From Rhopalosiphum padi (Eukaryota; Arthropoda; Insecta; Hemiptera; Aphididae), in contig NC_083600.1 in the NCBI RefSeq assembly GCF_020882245.1, positions 682,001 to 746,000 on the forward strand: DNA of 64,000 nucleotides. Direction: 5' to 3'. The stretch's first letter is position 1. Each line of letters begins with the position of its first letter. Below the pieces are notes generated by a model. That model made no database searches, was not told where the DNA came from, and worked only from the letters and a program-made list of their open reading frames with translations. Made by a program: the position numbers and the translations under genes. Positions 11,931 to 24,000 of this stretch are shown here, piece by piece.

Positions 11931-14900
11931 ATATAGGTAGATGTATAGTACAATTCTAGGATAGGAAAAAAGTCAATTTGGGTAATTGTATAATAGCTAA
12001 GTTAAATAAAGACATATACTCGTAGTTTTATTAAGTAAGTATTCTAAAATAGTATTAGGTACTAACGAATCATATTAATTATAATAAAACCGTACAGCTT
12101 TCTAACTAATATATACTACATAGTAATAATTATCCAAAATTATATTTCACACAAATTAAGTACAAAAATAATTTTCGTCGCGTATAATATATAGTATGCG
12201 CAATAATAATATCTATTATCTGTACCTAAGTATAATATTAAATTGTCTATTTATGCCGTACTATATCTGAAGAGATTTGACCACCCGCAAAATCAGTTTC
12301 ACTCTTTGGGCGCGCAAATAGTAATATTATTATCGTATACCAGACGTGCTGCAAATACATCGCGGTGATTCAAATTACCGGCCACGGCGTGTCGTCGGCC
12401 GAGCGCGACAATTCAACGGCAGATCGGCGGAACGGACGCGCCCGACCGTATAGTTAAGAAAAAAGAATATAATATGATATTATTATAAATTCACGTGATT
12501 CATTTCCTAGAAAAGACCGAAATAGTATATGTAGTTATAAGCAAAAATGTTATTGCAGTCAAGATGTTCACCATATTGTTAGGTATAATTTTTCCAGTTA
12601 TTTTATTTTAAATAAGTATCGTCTTTAATAAATGTGTTTTCCTAGGGTTTTTCATATATTACATATTATTGTTATTTAAATTTAGTATAATAATGTGTGT
12701 AGATACATTGATCACATGTGTGATACGGAAGAGTTTTGAGCGTTGGCTTTTACCTTGGCGATGATAGTGAGGAAGACAAAGAATGCATGCGACTTCTGAA
12801 AAAAATTAATCTTTTATTGATTTAAATATTGCGAATACATATTGTATAAAACAATTATGAAACTATTTTGAAAAAAAAAATATGAGTAGGTATATCTCAT
12901 GCCTTTAAAAAGCTTGAAAAAAAATATTAAAACAAGTTTTATTATTGTATTTTTAAAATAACTCACAACAGAATATAATTTTTTTTTTTTTAAGTGAATG
13001 TCGTTAAATCCTGATTTTCATGATAGGAACAAAAATGAAGTATCGAGCGTTTATGATAATCGGGAACATTCGGTGTATACTTTTCAAGTTTTGATATCAA
13101 ATTGAATTCTGTTTATTATATATGTTACAGTGAATATGTACATATTAATTATTATATTATATATGTAATTGTACCTAAACGAAATAATAATGCAGGTACC
13201 TAGTGTAATATACTAATATACTATAATATTATTGTATAACTTCTATTCTTCTATTCTCTTCTCTCTAGTCTCTTCTGGTCAATTGTATACATTTGTTATA
13301 TTGTCAAGAATAACTTTGCCATAATTACACTAGTTACAACAATATTTCCAAGTATAGAAAAATGTTATACAATAATAATCTTCACCATACACCACCTCTA
13401 TTTTAAGGGCTGCACTGTTCCTGGCGGTGATGTAATACGTCGTTTTCATATAATAAATTGTAACGATAAACGTCATGTATAATGTACAAAAATAAAGGTA
13501 TTAGTACCTATTGTACCAACATCATATATAAACAATATTATATTGTTTCAGTGATCATTGTTCAGTCTGTCGATATTAGGTATTGTTTTCCATATAAACA
13601 AACTCTATTGTATGCGCGTTAGGTTTTTAGTACGTTTCACTAGTTATATAGTAACTACTAACTATATTAAAATAATACATGAAAAATAATTCGGGCTTTT
13701 GTAAGAAATCGTTGTATTTCAGAAATCAGATATTATATCTATAATTTCCCAAATGTTTTCCAGCCGTTCTGTTGTTCAGTATCTACACTAATAATCGTCA
13801 TGGAAATATATATTTAAGTACACACATAATATCTCTACCTAACGCGTTTCATTTTATTTTCTGAGTAGAGCGAGGAATATAATCTAGAATGTGGTTTATG
13901 ATTAAAAACGAAATTTCTTATCAAATATATGTTCTTAAAAGAATTTAAAAACAACAAAAATGACATATTTTTTAATAAACGTTTTAAGTTGAAATGTTGT
14001 TAAAATTGGATATTTGAAGAACATATCCCTTTTCTCAAACAATTTTAAATAGGTACTATTAGTTCCAATTACACATAATTTTATAGTGCGTTTGGTATTG
14101 ACTTATAATAATTGTATCTGTGTTAGTGTGTTATATATTTGGGCAAAATATAGTTCCTCTTTCCACCTACCAAATCAAGAAAATATTTATAATAAGAAAA
14201 CATAAAATATTAACGGAAATAAATCCTTGTTTTTCTTCATTTGTTTTTGGGTAAATAATTTTGTATCATATTGAATTAAAAATATTTTATATAACATCCG
14301 TTATTAGGTACTTATATTACATACTAAATGATGACCCGTGAGGCCATGAGGTACATTTAAAACCTACAACAAAGTATAGGTACAGCATAATGAGATCCCC
14401 ATTTTTTAAGTTAATTTTTTAATTAAATTATATGACGTCCGATTCAGTTGGCAACATTGTATAATTCTGTCGGCTAGTCACTATCTGTAATGGGTCGATG
14501 ATAATTAATTCAAATGTCGGTGGCAATAATAATAGTAATAATATTATTTGCAATCAGCAAACTGTAACCATATTTGGTGTACGGTACAGTATATACGTAT
14601 ACTTTATATATAATTTAACAGAAATTGCACTCGTATCCGACACCTTTCCAAACGATATACATATGAACGAACATATATTTTCGTACCTGACTATGCGTAT
14701 ATAGTGGAAAAATGCGTCGTTATTGTGCAAAATACGTATTACCTAAGCTGTATAATAAATACCCTTCTACTTTCGTGGTGCCCAAAGATCGGTGACGACG
14801 TAGCTATATAATAATATAAAATATTATGCTATTATTTATTATGATTACCTATCGTTCTCTTGTATGTACAGTAATTCCATTATCATTAATAACATAATAC

Positions 14901-16906
14901 GGCATCGAAATAATAGTATTAAGTTTTAAGTAGTCTAGTGTATGATAGCACACACAGTACATATACCATATACGACCTACCTACATATTATAATAACAAT
15001 ATTATATACCTATTATGCTATCATATATAATATAGTGAATAATCGTTTTGCACGAGTTCTCCGTCGTGGCGATGTACGCCATTATTATATATTGAAACGT
15101 AGGTTTATTCTAATTTTACTTTGAGATCCTCTATCTCTCTCTCTCACCAAAAGGTTTACAACTATTTTAATTTGATTTATATCACATGCGAACTGCGCTT
15201 ATAAGATCTGTAATATTCTGCCCAAAAATATTATTATTCGTTAGGTACTTATAAATTATTACCGTAAAAACGCAAGTGCTTGCGGTGACAACTTTGAGGT
15301 ATGTATTCGGATTATCAGTCTAGTGGGTATTGTGGCTTTTTATTACAGTTTTTTTTTTAAATATATTCCATGAAGCGTTTAAGCAGTTAAATGACTATTT
15401 CTCCGAGAAAACCTTTTTCAAAAACAATGATTTTTATTCAAATTTATTTTTTATTTTTAAAAATTAAAAAAATATATAGTTATAAATAATACCCTGCAGC
15501 AGATGAGAAAACAATAATATGTACCCATATTGAGAAAAATAACATACAGATACAACATCGTCATATCATAACATGTTTTTTTCTTAGTATCTTATACAGT
15601 ATAATATATATTTTAAACATATCCTACTTGGTATAAATAAAATATTATGGGATGAATATTGAATGAGATTTAATAAAATAAAGGCCAAAGTAATAAGTGT
15701 GTAGCAAAACAAATCCTATTCAGTTCAACGTAAAAAAAGATAATGCATACATAAAGTAAGTACAACAATTTAACTATCAGAGATGTAAAATAATAGAAGA
15801 TAGTCGAAATAAAACGAAAAGAGTTATAGAAGGTAGATATAATAGCGTAGAAGGATATATTGGAAGAGAAAGATTTAGGGTGAAATATATGGAACTAATC
15901 AAGATATACACGGTAAAGGATAGCCACAAGGAATAAAAATAATTAAGTTATAAGAAGAAAGTATTGAATTGCAAATAAAAATAAAATGTATAAAAAGACG
16001 CAAAGAAAGAAGAAGACGACATAATATACATTTTTATCATCACGATAGTGAAAAATGTGTTTATTAATAACATGACAGTTTTCTAAATCATTTTCACTTA
16101 GCATTTATGATTATCACAGTACAAGTTTTCTGACTTATAATAAATAATAGTTGTAATGTCAAATGTAACTGCAAAAGACTGCAACATCAGAAATGATTGT
16201 GTTTATATTATTTATTAAATATTAGGTATACCCGCGATCTTAAGATGTATTATTATGCGATGATGTTCACCTGCAGGTATATAATAATAATAATAATAAT
16301 GACTAATGCAAAACAAACGACTAGTGTAATCACTGGTCTGTGTCGAAAAATAACAACACTACAAGTATTATATATTAAAATATCATCATGTAGGACTACG
16401 TGGGTAGATATGACGACTAGCTACGACCTAGACAGCTAAACGTGGCGATTACAAAACGTGAATTACACAGCGAATTTATATGACCAAAAGTTATTTTAAC
16501 GTACATATTACGATTATTTTAACAATTAAAGCCCTCATCATCTCAGTAAAAACTGTAAATCTTATAAAAGTCAGTAATCTGCAATAATCCTAAAATTAAT
16601 TAGGATAATGAATTTTCTATGTCAAATTATCAATGAAGTAGGAATATCTATCTTTATATTACAAATTATTTTATATATAAAGGAAATGTGTGTATAATTG
16701 TGATTTATAGACTCAAAAACTACTTAATTGGTTTTGACGAAATTGATGAGTGAATTACTTTTTGAAAACGGAAAATATTATTTTAAGTTAAAAATTGATA
16801 TTATTTTTTAAAAATTCAAATTTGAGATGTGTTCATGCTTTAGTAAAAATTTCTATATTTTTACTAGGTAGTAAAAAAAAATACCATTGGTATGTAAATG
16901 TAATTA
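11931..16906. other. AT-rich non-coding DNA with a CpG-rich patch at 12.28-12.46 kb
   Basis: At about 12,345-12,450 the sequence becomes rich in CG dinucleotides (several GGCCG, CGCGA and CGCCC words) and then returns to A/T. No protein is recognisable across it and no clear exon boundary is visible, so it is a candidate regulatory patch or untranslated exon. The remainder is low-complexity A/T with (AAT)n near 16,280-16,300. Open frames at 14,498, 14,942 and 16,197 show no domain and no splice context. Confidence 0.45.
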
Positions 16907-17110
16907 TTATTTTTCAAGGCATAGATTGTAAAAAATTGTGTTAATAATTTTGGGTAACTGAAAAGTTCCATCCACAAATATTGAAACAACTTCACTTAAA
17001 AAATTTAAAACCGGACGCAATTTATGTAGTTGTTTAGATAAAGCTGGATGCTGGACGTATGCCCACTTATCAATCTTTTTTAGTTCGGGACGCAATTCGT
17101 GTGTAGTCGT
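16907..17110 (-). mobile_element. MULE-type transposase fragment
   Basis: The minus-strand reading contains KKIDKWAYVQHPALSKQLHK, then an LRPVLNFLSEVV stretch and SIFVDGTFQLPKIINTIF. The VDGTF...K motif with the preceding segment resembles the start of the transposase domain in Mutator-like (MULE) proteins that are abundant in aphids. The fragment is about 62 residues, stops on both sides, and lies in non-coding DNA, so it is a relic. A piece from the other end of the same type of protein is at about 48.6-48.9 kb. Family assignment is from memory of the motif. Confidence 0.55.
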
Positions 17111-17111
17111 G

Positions 17112-17220
17112 ATAGGTAATAGGTATACAAGAATAATATAGAGGTAGGTATTCGTGCAAAATCATTATATTAACCTAACCTATTTAACCTCTATATTATT
17201 CTCGTCTACCTACCACCTAT
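17112..17220. repeat. Inverted repeat with about 34-bp arms
   Basis: The left arm around 17112-17145 (with AAGAATAATATAGAGGT) is the reverse complement, with a few mismatches, of the right arm 17186-17220 (with ACCTCTATATTATTCT). The loop is about 40 bp and contains AACCTAACCTATTTAACC. It could be a foldback MITE core next to the transposase relic. Confidence 0.55.
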
Positions 17221-18993
17221 AATACTACATAATATACACCTACCTACCTACAACTTACCAGTTATATGCCTATATATACCTACTGACTTTACTATACACA
17301 CAAGTACTACTTTTATTCCTTATCATTTTTTTCTTCTCATTTCTTGTTTCTTTCTCCTGACCGCTAGCATTTTTATATTAAAAAATATACGTTATAAATC
17401 AGGTTTGTAAGAATCTGGTTCACGTTTAGTCAGAAAATAATTACGGATACCTCGGTCCATCGGCGGCAACCACCACGAGATGTACCGCTGCGATTTATAT
17501 ATACAATTGCCGCACACATCTTCACAATAGACATAAGTGACGTTTTTTTCTTCACTCCACGCACATATTATCTATGATATATATATATTTTTTTAAATAT
17601 ATATAGAGATTAGAGAGAGATACAAAAGTAATTGTGAAGGTCGCTATTGCCGCTTACCGTGTAGTGTTATTATTACTTGAGAAAAATAATATAATACATA
17701 TTATTTCGTTTTTTTCTTTTGACTTTAAATCGCGACGTGGGCGTAATTGTTGGCCATTATTTACCGTGGTGACAATGAAATGTGTCCTCTCCGTCCATTC
17801 CAATCGCCCTATACTACATAAATTATACGCGATGAATAAATTATAATATATAAGATACACTGTGTGAAAAACAATAATAGATAAGTAGTAAGTACCTACA
17901 ACCTGCGTTGTATCTTATATGTTTCCGATTAGGTCTGCGGAAAATTTGTTTTAAAAATAATTTACTTTATTACAATAATAGGATAATATAATAATAATAA
18001 TAATAATAATAATGTATAGGTATTCTCGATAAAGATGATGGATATATTAATACGCATTATATTTTATAATTTATCCATACATATGCTATGGGTGGAATAA
18101 TTGCTGCAAGGTGATCTCGTTGAGAACGATAAACCCAAGACGGCGAATCTCTACCTGAGGCGCTTATTATTATATTATAAGTTTCTGATTTAATGAATAG
18201 GTACAAGCTACAATTTAACGAGTATTAATAATTCTATACTATATGCTGGTTCAATGTTTAATTTTTTACACTGATATTCTATAAAAACCTAAAACGTCAT
18301 ATTATATGATATACATTGCAATTTCGACAACGTTTTGGTGCCAAAGCATAAATATTTGAAGTTCAACAAATGTATATAGATATACTCGTGTATCTATGGA
18401 CGATTTAGAAATATGTATTGTTTATTTAACATAAAAGAGAAAATATTATGTAAAAAATATAAAATCATTAAATTATTATTGCCTAATGCCAGTGTAATAT
18501 TATTTATTTAAAAATAATGTCACTAAACTTCACACAATTGCATCCAACAGTTTTTAAAATAATTAAAACATTACCGCAAATAATTGAAAAACCCATTCAT
18601 TTTTTGTTTTTTAAATACTCTAATATTACTATAAAAAAAATAATGCATTAATCCATTAAAAACATTCTTATTATACACACATGCCTTGTTAGGACTTCGT
18701 TAACTAATCAAGTAAATATACTATAACCATTTATGGACGACTTTATAGAAAAACGCAAATCGCGTGAGAATTGACCGTTTCGCAAAATTTCCTTACGCAG
18801 CTCATTATAATGCGTATAGATTTTAATGGTATTTGTATGACGTATTTACATTTTAAAAACAGCTGACTGATGGTTAGTGACTATGAATATATTAATTAAT
18901 AATCATATCGTATTTTTTTGATTTATGAAAACATTGAAAACTGTAGATCTGCGATCGCTGAGCGATGTCAGTCTATATATTATTTCATCACAA
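17221..18993. other. AT-rich non-coding DNA
   Basis: No supported gene. An (AAT)n run lies at about 17,990-18,013. A pair of opposite-strand open frames at about 17,634-17,860 mirror each other and carry no recognisable protein. Confidence 0.5.
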
Positions 18994-19068
18994 CATTGGC
19001 GTAGCCAGAATTTTAAAACAGGGTGGGCATGAGGGCATGACCCACTTCCCCCCATGGCTACGCCACTG
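18994..19068. mobile_element. Tiny hAT-type MITE (75 bp)
   Basis: The ends are CATTGGCGTAGCCAG and, on the minus strand, CAGTGGCGTAGCCATG, typical hAT-like termini. Flanking 8-mers CATCACAA (18,986-18,993) and CATCTCAA (19,069-19,076) match at 7 of 8 positions, consistent with an 8-bp hAT target-site duplication. The interior is only a few tens of bases and non-coding. Confidence 0.75.
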
Positions 19069-19076
19069 CATCTCAA

Positions 19077-21089
19077 TATTACTTATTCTTAGTAAATATA
19101 TGGAATAAAGTATTATGCTTATAGCTTATAGAGTATGTTTAAAAATGCACGAGTGGTAGGTACGTGATCTATGGACTATGACTATGACGTATAATAATTA
19201 TTATAATATTCGTATATTTATGATATGATCGTAGTTTTTCGTATCTTCGGCAAGTATACGCCAAATGGCCAAATAATCATCAGTGTATAAGCACCCATTT
19301 TTATAGTCCTATGCGGGTAATGACTATCTTTATATATTATATATATTATTATATTCCAGTATTTGAAATTTGAAATTTGACGAGTATAACATAAAAAATA
19401 TTTGCCTACGGCTCACATTCCGGTCAGCCTCATTTTTTTATCATTATTAATTATTATGCGCGAAAAAAAAATAAAAACAATATATTTTACTTTTATTTAG
19501 TTAAAATATATTTATATTATTTTATACTATAATGATCAATTATTGCATACTATATACGAATTACGACAAAAACACATTATCATGTTATTGAATTACTTTA
19601 GCTAAGAAATAAGTATATGGTGTATACTAGTATACTGTTTATATTATTATTTCTTTGTGCGTATTTTTTAAATTTTATTTATCGTTTTTATTTAAAAGGT
19701 TTATTTTTGTCTACACTAATTTACTATGTACCAGCCCTGCTTTTGTAGTGGAATATTCACACTGCAACGAATTAAAAATATGTAAATGACTAGTATACAA
19801 AATATATTAAATGTATTTAAATTTTCCATAAATTGTCAGTAACTTTAGCCGTTATAGACTATATATAAATTATAAGCTTAACTATATACTATAGGTTTGA
19901 AATACAAACATTTTTTGACCACTAATGCAAAACTGTGAAAAAAAACTAAAACAATATTTTGACATTTATCGTTTGTAATTTGACGTCGTTTAATAATGTT
20001 TTGTCGAAGTTGTTCGAAATGTTCGGATAATTAACGAAACACTGTTCACGTCTATTATACATAGTAAATACATATTACATCCGGTAGGTGTATTATTTTT
20101 TCTTGTTTTAATGACAAACATTCGTACAAACGACTTAAGACATTTGTGTCGGTTTTCTTATTCCCAGAATTTAACTATATAGGTATTATATATTAAATTA
20201 TTAAACATAAAGCTGTGATGAAAGTGGGCGTTCAAATACACGTGTACGGAGGGGGCGGGGGGGGGGGGTCTGCCAGTGAAGTAGGTACCCATCACATATT
20301 GTAACATATTTTGTGCGCAAGATTTTCATCGCACCTATGTATATTGTGCATAGTACTTATCTACATAGTAAATATATACATTCGTTACGCATCTATATGC
20401 AGGTAAAAAGTAAAAACACTATTATTTAACTATATAGTCATCGTCGCACATCGTGGGCAACGACAAATCAATTTGACAGATTTATACAAAAAAAAAAAAT
20501 TTAAACTAATATTAGTTGCTTTTATCAAAATACACTATTTTTAAACACAACTTTCCTATTCAATTTTAAGACCATTTTAAATTGTTAACATCAATAAGTA
20601 TGTATAATCCATACACATTATTGTTCGAGATGTATATCCAGTTTTAAGCAATTTAAGACTATAGGTATACTATTATGTAAGCAGAAAGAGTTATGTATTA
20701 TCATACGAACAAATAGATACAATGTTTGATGTATACGCTAGTTATATTTGTATTAATAAAAACTAGCAATTATCAAATAATACCAAAGGTTGACAAGTTA
20801 ATGTAAATTATCAGTTAGTCCAGTTTAAAGTCAATATCAAGAATCATAGCATAAATCGTATGATATATACTGTCCTTTTTTAACTATAGTTAATGCCAAA
20901 CCAATGTCAAATACTCAAATATTATATTATACATTAAGCCGGTATACCTATAAAAGGATTAAATCTTATTTATGATTCATTAATTTCAAATTACAATTCA
21001 AACTAGAATTATAAAAGGCTTAAAAATCGTAATCGTCAAAAACAATAACAGGCTTGAATAAACACATCTTTCCTTTTGTATGTTCACAG
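19077..21089. other. AT-rich non-coding DNA upstream of the PDZ exon
   Basis: No gene is visible. A G-rich run sits at about 20,250-20,271. The 3' end is probably intron: a pyrimidine-rich stretch and TTCACAG acceptor directly precede the large exon at 21,090. Confidence 0.5.
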
Positions 21090-24000
21090 AGTGTGACGCG
21101 ACTTTGGAACGACCGGAGAACCTGACGTTGAGCTGCAAACCAGATCGTTTATACAGCGGCGGCGGCGACGGAGGCGGATCAGCGACAATGAAGTCGTCGC
21201 ATTCGGTGGTCACGGAACCGTCCTGTAGGACGGACTCGGAAACGGATTCGGACGGTTCGAAAAACTTTGTTACGACAATGACACCTAAAAGAACCACTTC
21301 GGGCAGGACGGATGAGGTGTGCAACCGGAGCGTGCGCGACAAAATAGCTATGTTCTCGCGGGCCACGGTGGCAGGCGGCGAGAAAAAAGATTCGTCATCG
21401 TCAGCTTACTCGACGGCCTCCGCAGACTCGTCTCCGGCAGCGTCTCCAAAGGCTGTGGCGTACAGCACTCTACCGCGAAAACTACCACCACCACCACCAC
21501 AACAACAACAACAACAACAACAGTATTCAGCCACAGCACGACCGTTATGCGACGCACCGGGGCAGCTGCAGGCTGCAGACCATCGGCGGTCGCAAAGCCT
21601 CGTCGAGCAACCGTACAGCAAATACTTTAACACGATGAACGCGTACGCGGAAATGGGACGGTCGTCGCTAAACGCTCTGATCGAACAACGCCGACGGAGC
21701 ATGTCCAAGCTCAGGGGACTAGTGATACCGGAGAAAGTGGTACCGGGGTCCGGAAGCGGTTTCGGCGGCGGGAGCGGGAACGGTACACTTAGCGGTGGCA
21801 ACGTCGACGAGTCGCAGCTGCATCCGGCCGCGATTCCCGATTTACCGCTGGTGATCAAAATCCCACCGTTGGAAAACGATGACGACGACACCGACGCCGC
21901 TGTGTTTTGTCCGCCCACCAAGACGTATGTCAACGAACCGACAACGGGCACGGTGACCAGACGTACTAACCCGGTGTTACGGCAGTCATTTATGGTCGTC
22001 CCTGCGCTCACGCCAGCGTCCGCGACTGAACAGCGGCGTCCGTCATCTGCGTCCAGTTCACCGTCGTCGTCTTCGTCTTCTTCGTCTACATCATCGTCGT
22101 TGAACTCAAGCCGAGAAGAACTCAGGCACATACACGACGAACGGTCACTGTCGTCCGTCAAGTCGTCCAATAAAGGTTCGTTTAAAGCGGACAGCGACGA
22201 AGACTCAGCGCTCAGCTCCAGTCGGTCGAGCACGTCGCTCCAACAGTATTCGCCCGCTTCATCACCACCGCCTCAATCACAGCAGCCACCACCACTGCCA
22301 TCGTCGTCACCACCACCGCCGCCGTCCAATAACGCGGCTGTCCCCAACCACAGTAGCTCGTCTGCGTACGACACCGGAAAACGAGTGCTGAAAGCCGAAA
22401 GTGTGGAAGCTATCAACCGGAAAAACGTCCTTTGTTCGGCCAGGATCAGCAGTGGAAAACCGGAACCTCAGTCAGTGTTGCCGTCATCTCCAGCCAATAG
22501 CTATGCATGCAAGACCGAATACTTACCAAATCATCATCACTATCACCAGCATTATCACCAACAACAACAACATTCAGACGGGCCAGCGTTGAAATCAGCC
22601 AAGTCCGGGCCGGTGTTTGCCACCGGAACCGCGATCGTCAATAGGTACACGCACAACCGGATGTCGTCAGTGGAGTCTACGACGAGTGACGATTCGTCCA
22701 TGCAATACGCAGTAAACGCCGAACCGTTTGGCAGCATCAGCTCACTGGCGTCATCCACCAGCCTGATTTCACAACAGGAACTCCAACAGCTCATCGACGA
22801 CGCCAATCAAACGCTAGAAGAAAATAACAGTGGTTGTTATGGTATCGCCGCGGCCGCCACGACGCACTCGGTTGAAGTGACCGTCGTCATTCTGCACCGC
22901 GACATAGCCACTAGTAGTGTGGGCATCACGTTGGCTGGTGGTGCCGATTATGAAACGAAAGAAATAACGGTCCGTACGAAACCTATAGTTTACATTTTTA
23001 TTAATGTTGTTGTCATCACCATCATTGTATTTATTTTCGCGCCAGTGAATGCAAATTATATATAATTTAGAATACCTAAACATATAATTGTTTACGACAA
23101 TGGCGAAGCGTGTAAATCAATAAAGACAGACGACACATTTATCCGGGGATAACTTTGAAGGGTATAGACACTATGGGGGATAGGAGTAGGATAATGCACA
23201 TCATTAATTTTATTAATCACGGGCAGCGGCGTGCCCAGGAATTTTCGATGGGGGGGGGGATATATATTATGAGAAAAGACCGGATTTAATTGCATTAAAA
23301 ACCCACAAAAATTGTATAATTATACCAAAAAATACATAAAAATTGCATAGTTAATTGCACTGTAAAAATAGAAATCATAAAAAAAAACTTAAAATTCTTA
23401 ATCATAGTTAGATGAATTAAAAAAAATAGATGAATGTATTACTTTTTTGAATTAAAATTAATAGGTAATTAAATACATTTCCAAATTGTGTTCTTTAAAA
23501 TTAAATTTCTTATCACTTAAAATATGTGTGTAGTATGTAGAAAGAAAAAATAAGTTCTACTTTTACACTAGGTAGTGGTGATATAATATGTTAAACAAAA
23601 TTCAATAATTTAGACGTTATAATTAAATAAACATTTGTTTTACCTGACATAACTTCATAGAAAGATTTAATAGTTTTATATCCTTTATTTTTTTCAATTA
23701 TATACATAAATTTATCTTTGATTTTTTTTCCATTTGGACCAGGAGTATTTATTAAAATATCTTCAATTTTTCTAAACATTTTCATACTTTTAAGTAGCTC
23801 AGTATTCGATTCTTCTAATTTGTAAGATTAATAGACAACTCTGCAGATAAGTGTAATTTTATGATTTTATGAATGCTATAAACTACATTTGACTGTATTA
23901 TTTTTAACAAGCTCTTCCTCATTGGTCACTGATAGGGATTAACATCATCTTTTAAACTTTTAATCACAATTAAAAAAATTTCAAAGTTATTTGCATAGAA

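Noticed and set aside
21319..21630. Second plus-strand frame with a Thr run inside the PDZ exon
   Set aside because: It comes from the (ACC)n/(CAA)n repeat in a shifted frame and overlaps the well-supported PDZ coding frame.
21406..22233. 275-codon minus-strand open frame opposite the PDZ exon
   Set aside because: It is the antisense shadow of the low-complexity coding exon; its Cys/Gly/Val runs mirror the CAA and CCA repeats and it has no domain.
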